Origin: Melioribacter roseus
GTDB taxonomy: Bacteria > Bacteroidota > Ignavibacteria > Ignavibacteriales > Melioribacteraceae
Assembly: GCA_020724325.1 (NCBI GenBank)
Contig: DYHC01000091.1
Coordinates: 1-7,675 of the forward strand
Direction: 5' to 3'
DNA: 7,675 bases
Position numbers and translations under genes: made by a program. Of the stretch, positions 1 to 6,942 are shown one piece after another. A model generated the notes under the pieces. The model was given only the letters and a program-made list of their open reading frames with translations, made no database searches and had not been told where the DNA came from. Position 1 is the stretch's first letter. Each line of letters starts with the position of its first letter.

Positions 1-112
<112 letters not shown>

Positions 113-116
<4 letters not shown>

Positions 117-138
117 CTGAAGCAATTACTTCAGCTCT
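113..138 (-). promoter_or_regulatory. Strong hairpin around the hsp20 stop codon
   Basis: AGAGCTGAAG (113-122) and CTTCAGCTCT (129-138) are a perfect 10-base inverted repeat with a 6-base loop. The loop contains the hsp20 stop codon (128-126). On the minus strand the stem is followed by TTCAAATTAA, which is not a real U-tract, so this is a poor intrinsic terminator. It could partly attenuate transcription into dnaK, protect the hsp20 transcript end, or compete with the next hairpin that covers the dnaK SD. The repeat is certain; its function is not. Confidence 0.55.
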
Positions 139-560
139 ATTACTTTTTCATTTTTGGGTTTTGGTTCTAATTTCTTGAGGGTAATTTTTAGAATTCCATC
201 TTCAAATTTTGCGTCAACTTTTTCAGAATCAACTTCCGAAGGCAATGTGAAACATCTCTTGAAATTACCGAATACCCTTTCGGATCTGTAATAATTTTTT
301 TCTTCTACTTCTTCTGCTTTTTTCTTTTCCCCTTCAATTGTCAAAATGTTATCTTGCAATGTAATTTTTAGATTATCTTTTTTTATTCCGGGAATTTCAG
401 CTACAACATTGAAAGTTGTTTCATCCTCGGATATATCAATACGCGGATTGAAATTATCTGTAAAGGTAAATCCGAAATTTGTAAAATCGTCAAAGTATCT
501 CCGAATTCTGTCGTGGATACTTTCAATTTCCCTTAAGGGTTCAAATTTAATGAGTGTCAT
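126..560 (-). CDS. Small heat shock protein, Hsp20/alpha-crystallin family
   Basis: This is a 144-residue cytoplasmic holdase chaperone that binds unfolding proteins without ATP and passes them to DnaK. The N-terminal arm (about residues 1-38) is followed by an alpha-crystallin domain (about 39-132) with the family's IPGIKKDNLKI segment (56-66), the YYRSERVFGNFKRCFTLP segment (90-107) and the strand FEDGILKITLKK (119-130). The C-terminus carries an I-x-L anchor (IEL, 141-143) of the kind used for oligomer assembly. The frame is open as far as 689, but the start at 560 is chosen because AGGAGG (571-566) lies five bases upstream and the product then has the usual length. The upstream residues look like translated spacer. 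The gene precedes dnaK on the same strand, which fits a joint heat-shock role. Confidence 0.93.
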   Translation of the reverse strand: MTLIKFEPLREIESIHDRIRRYFDDFTNFGFTFTDNFNPRIDISEDETTFNVVAEIPGIKKDNLKITLQDNILTIEGEKKKAEEVEEKNYYRSERVFGNFKRCFTLPSEVDSEKVDAKFEDGILKITLKKLEPKPKNEKVIELK

Positions 561-565
561 TGTAA

Positions 566-571
566 CCTCCT
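566..571 (-). promoter_or_regulatory. Ribosome binding site that fixes the hsp20 start
   Basis: On the minus strand AGGAGG lies five bases before the ATG at 560-558. It is a full match to the anti-SD core and the strongest such site in the window. It supports the 144-residue product over the 187-residue open frame. Confidence 0.85.
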
Positions 572-600
572 GTTTTGTTTTTAGCTTCTTATTTACAACC

Positions 601-629
601 ATTATGCCAAAAAATTTGTAAACTGTTAA
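601..629 (-). promoter_or_regulatory. Putative sigma-70-type promoter of hsp20-dnaK
   Basis: On the minus strand TTAACA (629-624) is separated by exactly 17 bases from CATAAT (606-601). Each hexamer matches five of six bases of the sigma-70 consensus. Transcription would begin near 594, leaving a leader of about 33 bases before the hsp20 ATG. The region is AT-rich, so chance matches are possible, and the primary sigma factor of this lineage may prefer a different consensus. Confidence 0.45.
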
Positions 630-683
630 TTGTATAAAATATAATAACTTAGCAATTATTTCAGAATTGATGAAAATAGTCTT

Positions 684-708
684 TGACAATATGCTTGACT
701 TATTGTCA
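684..708. promoter_or_regulatory. 8-9-8 palindromic element, candidate operator
   Basis: TGACAATA (684-691) and TATTGTCA (701-708) are a perfect 8-base inverted repeat separated by nine bases. It lies between the divergent hsp20 and birA genes, 58 bases before the birA start and 123 bases before the hsp20 start. The spacing resembles the CIRCE operator of HrcA (9-9-9), but the arm sequence is not CIRCE (TTAGCACTC). It is also not the HspR HAIR element. No binding protein can be named from the sequence. Confidence 0.45.
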
Positions 709-757
709 GCAACAAATTGTTTCTTTGGCAGAGATGCCGAATATTTTACATTAGCTC

Positions 758-762
758 GGAGG
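758..762 (+). promoter_or_regulatory. Ribosome binding site for the GTG start of birA
   Basis: GGAGG lies four bases before the GTG at 767, slightly close but usable. An ATG at 765 is in another frame. No other in-frame start with a better SD lies before the first conserved block, so this site decides the birA start. Confidence 0.7.
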
Positions 763-766
763 TAAT

Positions 767-1534
767 GTGTTCAATATTGAAGAATTTGACATCAAATTAG
801 ATACTGAAGTAATAGGAAGAAATTTTATTTACTGCGATGAAGTCGAATCAACTAATTCTGTTCTGCTAAGCAGTAAAGAATTTAATCAGCACGGAACCGT
901 ATTATTAGGAGAGTATCAGACAAAAGGAAGAGGAAGAAAAGGAAGAAATTGGGTAAGTAATGCTGGACAGAACCTTACGTTTTCAATCCTGCTAAAGAAC
1001 GATATTAAAGATCACAAAATCAATTTAGTTAATTTAGGTTCATCTTTGGTTGTTTCACAAGCCTTAGAAAATCTCTTCCAGTTGAATGTGGAATTAAAGT
1101 GGCCTAATGATGTTCTGGTTGATAAAAAAAAGATTGCCGGTATATTGCTTGATTCAACTTCGAAAGGGAATAGAATTAATAGAATTGTATTAGGAATTGG
1201 TATAAATGTTAATCAATCTAACTTCCCCGGAAAGTTTGAAATTCAACCTACTTCTATCTGCAAAGAATTTAAGGGAATTGTTAGCAGGGAAAGACTTCTT
1301 AGCGAAATATTAAACCTATTTGAAGATATGCTGGGAATATGGAAAAAGGAACCGGAGAAAATTTTGAATGATTGGCGCAACAGATGCAGATTGATTGGAG
1401 AGAAGATTAAAATTGTTGATGGTGACAAACTTAAATCTGGAGTTTTCCAGGATATTGATGACGAAGGATTTTTGGTTCTTAAAGTTGGTGATAAATTGGA
1501 GAAGATTCACTTCGGTGATGTTAGTCTTAGATGA
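767..1534 (+). CDS. birA: Biotin-[acetyl-CoA carboxylase] ligase, monofunctional (no DNA-binding domain)
   Basis: This 255-residue enzyme activates biotin with ATP to biotinyl-5'-AMP and joins it to a lysine of biotin carrier proteins, chiefly AccB of acetyl-CoA carboxylase. The catalytic domain shows the biotinyl-adenylate loop GRGRKGRNW (54-62), the KWPNDV motif (111-116), the KKIAGILLD segment (121-129) containing the lysine expected to contact biotinyl-AMP, and GIGINVN (143-149). An SH3-like C-terminal domain follows from about residue 205. The helix-turn-helix domain of E. coli BirA is absent, so this is the short class I ligase and is not expected to repress biotin genes. Start is GTG. 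The stop is TGA, and a cysteine desulfurase follows after 20 bases, so the two are probably one transcript. accD, part of the enzyme whose carrier it modifies, lies on the facing strand. Confidence 0.93.
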   Translation: MFNIEEFDIKLDTEVIGRNFIYCDEVESTNSVLLSSKEFNQHGTVLLGEYQTKGRGRKGRNWVSNAGQNLTFSILLKNDIKDHKINLVNLGSSLVVSQALENLFQLNVELKWPNDVLVDKKKIAGILLDSTSKGNRINRIVLGIGINVNQSNFPGKFEIQPTSICKEFKGIVSRERLLSEILNLFEDMLGIWKKEPEKILNDWRNRCRLIGEKIKIVDGDKLKSGVFQDIDDEGFLVLKVGDKLEKIHFGDVSLR

Positions 1535-1554
1535 GAATGGAAGGATAATTTTTA

Positions 1555-2709
1555 ATGAAAGTATATTTTGACAACGCAGCAACAACGCCTCTTCACCCAA
1601 AAGTAATTGAAGTAATGAATAAGTATTTAGCTGAAGAATTTGGAAATCCTTCCTCAATCCATTCCTTCGGCAGAAAAACAAGGGTGTTAGTTGAAGAAGC
1701 AAGAGAAAGGATTGCGTATTTTATAGGTGCAAATGCAAACGAGATCTATTTTACAAGCGGCGGAACTGAAGCTAATAATTTCGTGATCTTTGGAATCTCT
1801 AAAGGCGATTATAGTGAGAGAAAACGAAATTCTATTTTGGTATCTAGCGCAGATCATTATAGTGTGCTTGATGCTGCATTAGAATTGAGTAAGAATGGTT
1901 TCTATTTACAAATTGCAGAGGTCGATAGCACTACACAGATTTTAACCGGGAACTATAAAAATTTATTGAGCAATTCAACTTCACTTGTATCATTTATTCA
2001 TGTTAATAATGAAACGGGTTCTATTAACGAAATAAAAAAATTAGCTTCGTATGCCCACGATGTAAATTCTTATTTTCATTCTGATGTAGTTCAAAGTTTT
2101 GGAAAAATTCCAATTAATGTAAAAGAACTAAATCTTGACGCACTAACCGCCTCAGCGCATAAGATTCATGGACCAAAAGGGATTGGAATTGCTTATGTAA
2201 AGAGCGGCACACCTGTAAATCCATTAATAATAGGAGGTTCGCAGGAACGTAATTGAAGAGGCGGAACAGAAAATGTAGCTGCAATTGCCGGTTTTGCTGA
2301 GGCAGTAAGGATTGCAGAATTGAATATGAAAATTAATTTAGACCATGTAAGTGAACTTAAAAAAGTGTTTTTAAAAGGAATAAAAGTAATTGATAATACT
2401 GGTATTAAACTGAATGGCTGTGCTGATGCTGTTCCTTATATCGCAAGTATTACTTTTCTATCTGAATATTATCAAAATGATGCCGAAGCAATGTTAATAT
2501 TCCTGGATATACATGGTATTGCAGCATCTAATGGAGCAGCGTGCACGTCCGGAACACTTAAACCATCTCATGTAATTTTAGCAAGCGGATATAATGACGA
2601 TGATGCGCGGGGAACAATTAGATTCTCCTTTTCAGTACAGAACACTCTTAAAGAAGTAAATTACACTCTGGAAATACTTAATAACCTTGCAAGAAAATTC
2701 AGGAAATAA
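1555..2709 (+). pseudogene. Cysteine desulfurase (NifS/IscS type) interrupted by one in-frame TGA
   Basis: The family is PLP-dependent and removes sulfur from cysteine for Fe-S clusters and other sulfur carriers. The 384-codon frame has normal length: DNAATTPLHP (6-15), FGNPSSIHSFGR (29-40), TSGGTEANN (67-75), an active-site histidine (H101), NNETG (151-155), HSDVVQ (175-180) and the PLP lysine K203 in SAHKIHGPKG. The mobile loop has the catalytic cysteine at codon 330 (AACTSG). The only defect is TGA at 2254-2256, inside GGSQERN-stop-RGGTENV, where homologues usually have a sense codon such as arginine. Reading continues in frame on both sides with no frameshift. TGA is a stop elsewhere in the window, so the options are a nonsense mutation (for example CGA to TGA), a base-call error, or readthrough. 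The ATG has AAGGA nine bases upstream. NifS and IscS cannot be told apart here, so no symbol is given. Confidence 0.85.
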
Positions 2710-3549
2710 TCAGGTTAAGTAATCAATTACTTGAGTAACTTTTTCCCTTAATTGTTTTCTGTTAACAATAAAATCTACAAAGCCGTTTTCCAATAGAAAT
2801 TCGGACCTTTGAAATCCTTCGGGTAAATCCCTGCCAATTGTTTGCTTTATAACTCTTGGACCAGCAAATCCTATCAACGCTTTCGGTTCAGCAATTATAA
2901 TATCACCAAGCATCGCATAACTTACCGTTACACCGCCGGTAGTGGGGTCAGTAAGTATAGAAATGAATGGAACTTTTGCATCTGCCAGACGAGCCAGCCG
3001 TGCACTTGTTTTAGCTAATTGCATTAGTGAGAAGGCGCCTTCCATCATTCTTGCACCGCCGCTTTGACTAATAATTAGCAACGGAATTTTTTCTTCATAC
3101 GCTACATCTATTATCCGTGCAATTTTTTCACCAACAACGGAACCCATGCTTCCGCCAATAAATCCGAAATCCATACAAGCAAAAGCTGTTTTTTTGTTAT
3201 CCATCTTACCCGTCCCGGTTCTTACAGCATCGTTTAAACCGGTCTTTTTCATTGTAGAGTTTATTCTATCCGAATATTTTTTTGTGTCTGTAAATTCTAA
3301 AGGGTCGCTGGATTTCATCTTCTTATCATATTCTTTAAAACTCCCTTTATCAAATAGAATGGAGATATACTGCTCACTTCCAATTCTAAAATGAAAATTA
3401 CACTTTGGACATACCCAGAAATTTACTTCCAATTGTTTATTATGAATTATTTCGCCGCATTCTTCGCACTTTGACCACAGTCCATCAGGTATATCCGATT
3501 TTTTGCTATCGGGCGAGATATTTTCTTTATTTCTTTTAAACCATCCCAT
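2710..3549 (-). CDS. accD: Acetyl-CoA carboxylase carboxyltransferase, beta subunit
   Basis: AccD pairs with AccA to move the carboxyl group from carboxybiotin on AccB to acetyl-CoA, giving malonyl-CoA, the first committed step of fatty acid synthesis in the cytoplasm. The 279-residue product has the expected length. It begins with the four-cysteine zinc ribbon (C28, C31, C47, C50) that marks bacterial AccD. The crotonase-like carboxyltransferase fold follows, with GFIGGSMGSVVGEK (129-142), SQSGGARMMEG (161-171), DPTTGGVTVSYAMLGD (201-216) and GFAGPRVIKQT (227-237). The ATG directly follows the TAA of the DUF1573 gene with no gap and only a weak SD (GAAGAAA), so translational coupling is likely. 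It is the last gene of the minus-strand run and ends in TGA, abutting the convergent desulfurase gene. No accA is in view. Confidence 0.97.
   Translation of the reverse strand: MGWFKRNKENISPDSKKSDIPDGLWSKCEECGEIIHNKQLEVNFWVCPKCNFHFRIGSEQYISILFDKGSFKEYDKKMKSSDPLEFTDTKKYSDRINSTMKKTGLNDAVRTGTGKMDNKKTAFACMDFGFIGGSMGSVVGEKIARIIDVAYEEKIPLLIISQSGGARMMEGAFSLMQLAKTSARLARLADAKVPFISILTDPTTGGVTVSYAMLGDIIIAEPKALIGFAGPRVIKQTIGRDLPEGFQRSEFLLENGFVDFIVNRKQLREKVTQVIDYLT
2713..2744 (+). terminator. Putative intrinsic terminator of the birA-desulfurase unit
   Basis: AAGTAAT (2717-2723) and ATTACTT (2726-2732) are a perfect inverted repeat. GTTA (2714-2717) and TAAC (2736-2739) can extend the stem past a small bulge, and five T bases follow (2740-2744). 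The stem is AT-rich, so it may be weak. It lies inside the last codons of accD on the other strand, because the two convergent genes have no spacer. The minus strand lacks a matching T-run, so it would mostly stop plus-strand transcription. Confidence 0.4.
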
Positions 3550-4269
3550 TTATTTCTTCTTTTCGATATTTGCAAATAAAGTGATTACATGCCGGGGTTC
3601 GGTAGGGTCATTTGTTACTAACAAAATAGTTCTTGTCAATTTGCCAGAACGATCTGTTGTATCGAGCTCAATTCTTAATGTTCCCGATTCACCAGGCCCA
3701 ACTTTTTTACTACTTAACAATGCTGCAGTACAATCGCAGGTAGTTTTTATATCGGTTATTTCGAGTGTGCTGCTTCCTACATTTTGGAAATTTATTTTAG
3801 CTAACTTAATTGTACCTTCTTCTATAGTACCAAAATCGATTTGATTCTTTTCTAATTTCATTTTAGGGAATTTACCGGTCGGGTTCGTTATTCTCTCAAC
3901 AATTAATGCTGAAAACGAAAGTCGTAATTGCGGCATATCTGGGTCATTTGAAAATACGTAAACATACTTCTGCTGGAAACCCATTCTATTGCTCGAATCA
4001 AATTCCACTTTTATAGTAGTCTTTTCGCCCGGTTTAAGAAGCTTTTTTGCGGGTTGAGCTGCTGTGCAGCCGCACGATGCCTGAATTTTATCAATTTTAA
4101 GATCCGCAGTTCCAGTGTTCATTATCTCGTATGTATGTGAAACAACCTGACCTTCCAAAATTTCTCCAAAATTATGTTCAGTATTTGTAGATGTAATTTT
4201 GGGAACTGATTGTTGAGCATTGAGTACCGATACAGCAATTAGAAACAATGCAATAAACAACTTTTTCAT
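3550..4269 (-). CDS. Exported protein with two DUF1573 domains
   Basis: This 239-residue protein has a signal peptide (MKKLFIALFLIAVSVLNA, likely cleaved after residue 18) and no lipobox cysteine, so it should be a soluble periplasmic or secreted protein. It holds two copies of the DUF1573 Ig-like repeat. The first has HNFGEILEG (32-40) and CGCT (66-69), and the second has IDFGTIEEG (144-152) and CDCT (178-181). Each repeat also has an SNDP or TNDP turn (107-110, 219-222). The paired CxC motifs are typical of the family and could form disulfides or bind metal, but the function is unknown. The ATG overlaps the tsaB stop (ATGA) and has AAGGG seven bases upstream. Its place in a run with T9SS genes suggests an envelope role, which is inference only. 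Confidence 0.85.
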   Translation of the reverse strand: MKKLFIALFLIAVSVLNAQQSVPKITSTNTEHNFGEILEGQVVSHTYEIMNTGTADLKIDKIQASCGCTAAQPAKKLLKPGEKTTIKVEFDSSNRMGFQQKYVYVFSNDPDMPQLRLSFSALIVERITNPTGKFPKMKLEKNQIDFGTIEEGTIKLAKINFQNVGSSTLEITDIKTTCDCTAALLSSKKVGPGESGTLRIELDTTDRSGKLTRTILLVTNDPTEPRHVITLFANIEKKK

Positions 4270-4922
4270 TTATTTACCCTTGTTAAAAACTGTTTCAAGT
4301 AAAATGGTTCTAAATAATCGTAGTCAAAAGTTAATAAATCCTTTCCAAATAAATAAGAATATCTGCAAATATTATAAGCTGTTGGTCCAATTATTTTTTT
4401 ATGAGGAATATTTAGAGCAAGATCGCTGAAAACCAATTCCCCTTCTATTTTATTCTTTTCAATTTGGTTTTTGCGAATAAGGGAAATTTCGCCGCCAAAT
4501 TTATTATGGTTGCCATCAAAATTAAATCTGGCAAAATAGAGATCATCCATACTTGCATTTTTAATAATTACAAATTTTTTTTCACTTTCAACATAGTCCG
4601 AAACCTGAAGTGCCAATGCATTAAAGGTATGAACAGGAACAATGGGAAGTCCGCTCCCAAATCCAATTCCTTTGGCAGCAGTTAAACCAATCCTTAATCC
4701 AGTGAAAGAGCCGGGACCTATTGAAACAGCAATGTGAGATAGTTTATTTAGACTTAAATCCGCTTCTTTCAGCAAAATGTTGATCATGCTTAATATTTTT
4801 TTTGAATGGACATGCTTTTCCAGAATATTAAACTCGTAAAAAGCAGATTCGTTTAACATAAGTGCAGCGCTGCACAATTGTCCGGAAGTTTCAATTCCTA
4901 ATATGGGGAAATCATTTTTCAT
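4266..4922 (-). CDS. tsaB: tRNA threonylcarbamoyladenosine biosynthesis protein TsaB
   Basis: TsaB is the non-catalytic partner of TsaD in the complex that adds threonylcarbamoyl to A37 of ANN-decoding tRNAs (t6A), working with TsaC and TsaE. The 218-residue product begins with the ASKHA-fold strand ILGIETSGQLCSAAL (7-21). It has HVHSKKILSMINILL (37-51) and the family signature SIGPGSFTGLRIGLTAAKG (67-85), followed by PVHTFNALA (96-104). The C-terminal part is variable, as is usual for TsaB. The ATG lies 11 bases inside the end of tsaE and has no clear SD, only an A-rich leader, so it probably depends on coupling to tsaE translation. The TGA overlaps the next ATG by four bases. TsaD, the larger paralogue, is not in the window; at this length and with this signature the gene is TsaB. 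Confidence 0.93.
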   Translation of the reverse strand: MKNDFPILGIETSGQLCSAALMLNESAFYEFNILEKHVHSKKILSMINILLKEADLSLNKLSHIAVSIGPGSFTGLRIGLTAAKGIGFGSGLPIVPVHTFNALALQVSDYVESEKKFVIIKNASMDDLYFARFNFDGNHNKFGGEISLIRKNQIEKNKIEGELVFSDLALNIPHKKIIGPTAYNICRYSYLFGKDLLTFDYDYLEPFYLKQFLTRVNK

Positions 4923-5349
4923 TTTTTTTGCTGATACTTATTTTTCTTTTATTTGTATCTAGAAAATCAATTTGAATTTCATAATGATTTTTCGGAATTA
5001 CTTCTTTCCACAAATCAGCCCATTCAATAAAGATTATTGCTTCTGCATTTTTCATATATTCATCAATTCCTATATCGTATAATTCGTTCACATTTTTAAT
5101 TCTATAAAAATCAAAGTGGTAAACAATTTTACTTCCTTCGTATTCATTTACAATAGCAAAACTTGGGCTTGAGACATTAGTAATACCAAAAGAAATGCAA
5201 GAACTTCTAACAAAAAAAGTTTTACCGCAGCCAAGATTTCCAATTAAAATAACTATATCGCCTGGTAATAAAATTTCTGCAAAAGATTTTGCTATTCTAT
5301 CTGTGTCGAATTCACTTTCTACAATAATGCTGAACGGAATATTAATCAA
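4912..5349 (-). CDS. tsaE: tRNA threonylcarbamoyladenosine biosynthesis ATPase TsaE, TTG start
   Basis: TsaE is the P-loop ATPase that drives turnover of the TsaB-TsaD complex in t6A synthesis. The 145-residue product has Walker A GNLGCGKT (37-44), the SPSFAIVNEY segment (61-70, a switch-like loop conserved in the family), HFDFYRI (78-84) with the metal-binding aspartate D80, and IEWADLW (108-114). The usual form of the P-loop is GDLGAGKT; the N and C substitutions leave the GxxxxGKT pattern whole. The first codon is TTG at 5349-5347, overlapping the porX stop as TTGA, with GGAG eight bases upstream. No ATG or GTG occurs before the conserved region, so TTG is the best start. It sits between porX and tsaB and overlaps both. 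Confidence 0.93.
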   Translation of the reverse strand: MINIPFSIIVESEFDTDRIAKSFAEILLPGDIVILIGNLGCGKTFFVRSSCISFGITNVSSPSFAIVNEYEGSKIVYHFDFYRIKNVNELYDIGIDEYMKNAEAIIFIEWADLWKEVIPKNHYEIQIDFLDTNKRKISISKKNEK

Positions 5350-6917
5350 GCTTTGCTCTCCATCGTAATAACGGGAAGAATCATCTCATCCATAGAAATT
5401 CCGCCATGCTGAAAACTGTCTTTGTAATAGCTTAAATATTTATGATAGTCAGTTGGATAGATAAAATAATAATCCTCCTTAGCAACAATATAACTTACTG
5501 CAGCGCCATGTTTAGGTAATTTATAGTCTGACGGCTGCTTAATAAAAATTGCATTCTTATCGTCAACTTTAAGGTTTCTCCCATATTTGAATCTTAAACT
5601 GGAAGAAGCTTCTTTATCGCCAAGAACTTTAGCACCACGAATTGTACGGATACTTCCATGGTCGGTTGTTACAACTACTTTAGCATTCGGAATTGTAGCA
5701 ATTGTTCGGAACACGTTAAGCAGATAGGAATGCTGGAACCAGCTGTTTGTTAATGATCTGTATGCCGGCTCATCCGGTGCAATCTCTTTTAGTATTTCCG
5801 AATCAGACCTTCCATGTGCAATCATATCAAGAAAATTTACTACTACTGCCAGCAAATGAGTTTTCTTATGAGAAAGAATATTCTGTTCGAATGAACGTCC
5901 AACATCCGGATCAATTATCTTAACATATTTCAATTCATTATTAAGCTTAACTTTTTTTCTGTTCAACAATAATTGCAAAAGTTCTTTTTCAAACTTATTC
6001 ATACTGTTTTCGTCATCCGACATTGACTCCCACAGTTCGGGAAAATTCTTTTCAATTTCCGAAGGGAATAAACCGGCAAAGAGCGAATTTCTGGCATACG
6101 GTGTTGCCGACGGCAGAATCGAGAAATAATAGTCTTTCTGAATGTTGAATAAACCTATTAGATGCTTTTCCATAACCAGCCATTGATCCAGCCTTAAACA
6201 GTCTATTACAAAATAGAATAATGGACCGTTAGATTTATTGAGCAGAGGGATTACATATTTTTCTGTTACCTGTGGCGATAAAATAGGAACATTATCCTTT
6301 CCTGTTGAATTGACCCAGCTTTTGTATTCTTTCTCAATGTATTTTGAAAATTCCTTATTGCATTCTTTCTTTTGTTCGGTTAAAGTCTGGCGTAAATTTA
6401 TTTCGGGATGAATATCAAGCTCCATATCCCAGCCAACAAGTTTAAGATAAATTTCGATCCATTCATCGTAATCTGGATTTGTTAATAATTTATTGGATAT
6501 CTCTCTAAAATCATTCAAGTAATCCTTAGCAGCATATTCAACAGAAATTTTTTTACTTTCGAGCAGCTTTTTACATACCATTAAGACCTGCGAAGGGAGA
6601 ACGGGCTTAATTAGATAGTCGCTTATCTTACTTCCAATTGCATCATGCATAAGAGATTCTTCTTCGCTTTTTGTAATCATAACAACAGGAATGTTCGGTT
6701 GTATTTCTTTTATTTGAGCGAGCGTTTCAATTCCACCCAATCCCGGCATCATTTCATCTAAGAAGATAAGATCGAAGGATTTATTTTTTACTTGGGAAAT
6801 TGCATCTTCGCCGTTTGTAACCGTATCAACATCGTATCCCTTTTCATTAAGGAAAATGATATGAGAACGGAGCAATTCTATTTCGTCATCAACCCATAAA
6901 ATTTTGTTTCGTTTCAT
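5346..6917 (-). CDS. porX: PorX-like response regulator with PglZ/alkaline phosphatase-type effector domain
   Basis: PorX is the cytoplasmic response regulator that controls T9SS function, known with the kinase PorY in Porphyromonas gingivalis. This 523-residue protein has the family's layout. Residues 1-120 are a receiver domain with acidic pair D10-D11, phospho-acceptor D54 (FLDEMMPG), T82 and K104 (YLIKP). A helical linker spans about 121-215. A PglZ domain of the alkaline phosphatase superfamily fills about 215-523, with candidate metal ligands D239 (VIDCLRLDQW), D364 and H368 (NFLDMIAHG), D419-H420 (VVTTDHGS) and H504 (QHGGIS), and nucleophile T272 (SATPYARNS). All appear intact, so a phosphorylation-controlled phosphodiesterase is expected; the ligand assignments are by family pattern. 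The ATG has AGGG four bases upstream. It starts 25 bases after sprA and its TGA overlaps tsaE. No PorY kinase is in view. Confidence 0.92.
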   Translation of the reverse strand: MKRNKILWVDDEIELLRSHIIFLNEKGYDVDTVTNGEDAISQVKNKSFDLIFLDEMMPGLGGIETLAQIKEIQPNIPVVMITKSEEESLMHDAIGSKISDYLIKPVLPSQVLMVCKKLLESKKISVEYAAKDYLNDFREISNKLLTNPDYDEWIEIYLKLVGWDMELDIHPEINLRQTLTEQKKECNKEFSKYIEKEYKSWVNSTGKDNVPILSPQVTEKYVIPLLNKSNGPLFYFVIDCLRLDQWLVMEKHLIGLFNIQKDYYFSILPSATPYARNSLFAGLFPSEIEKNFPELWESMSDDENSMNKFEKELLQLLLNRKKVKLNNELKYVKIIDPDVGRSFEQNILSHKKTHLLAVVVNFLDMIAHGRSDSEILKEIAPDEPAYRSLTNSWFQHSYLLNVFRTIATIPNAKVVVTTDHGSIRTIRGAKVLGDKEASSSLRFKYGRNLKVDDKNAIFIKQPSDYKLPKHGAAVSYIVAKEDYYFIYPTDYHKYLSYYKDSFQHGGISMDEMILPVITMESKA

Positions 6918-6942
6918 TCTACCCTGAAGCTAATGTTCAATT

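Noticed and set aside
560..598. Short inverted repeat (TTGTAA/TTACAA) around the hsp20 start as a second RNA thermometer
   Set aside because: It has only six AT-rich pairs with a loop of about 27 bases and does not pair the AGGAGG; it is expected by chance in this base composition.
346..621. Open frame on the plus strand opposite hsp20
   Set aside because: It is antisense to a well-supported gene, has no SD, and its product has no recognisable family. The same applies to antisense frames at 1243-1428, 1316-1702, 3146-3394, 3503-3844, 4220-4429 and 4464-4685.
561..689. Extended N-terminus of hsp20 (43 extra residues from an upstream start)
   Set aside because: A perfect AGGAGG sits just before the ATG at 560, the extra residues do not look like an Hsp20 arm, and they would overlap the predicted promoter.
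2254..2300. Selenocysteine at the in-frame TGA
   Set aside because: The position is not the catalytic cysteine (codon 330, intact), homologues have an ordinary residue there, and I saw no convincing SECIS-like hairpin just downstream.
2320..2709. Separate gene for the C-terminal part of the desulfurase starting at a TTG
   Set aside because: The frame joins the upstream part without a shift, conserved residues (RGGTENV) lie between the TGA and this TTG, and no convincing SD precedes it. One interrupted gene explains it better.
4920..4930. Run of eight A bases at the tsaE-tsaB junction as a -1 frameshift site making a fusion
   Set aside because: tsaB lies in the +1 frame relative to tsaE, so a -1 slip would not fuse them. 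The overlap is better read as ordinary translational coupling.
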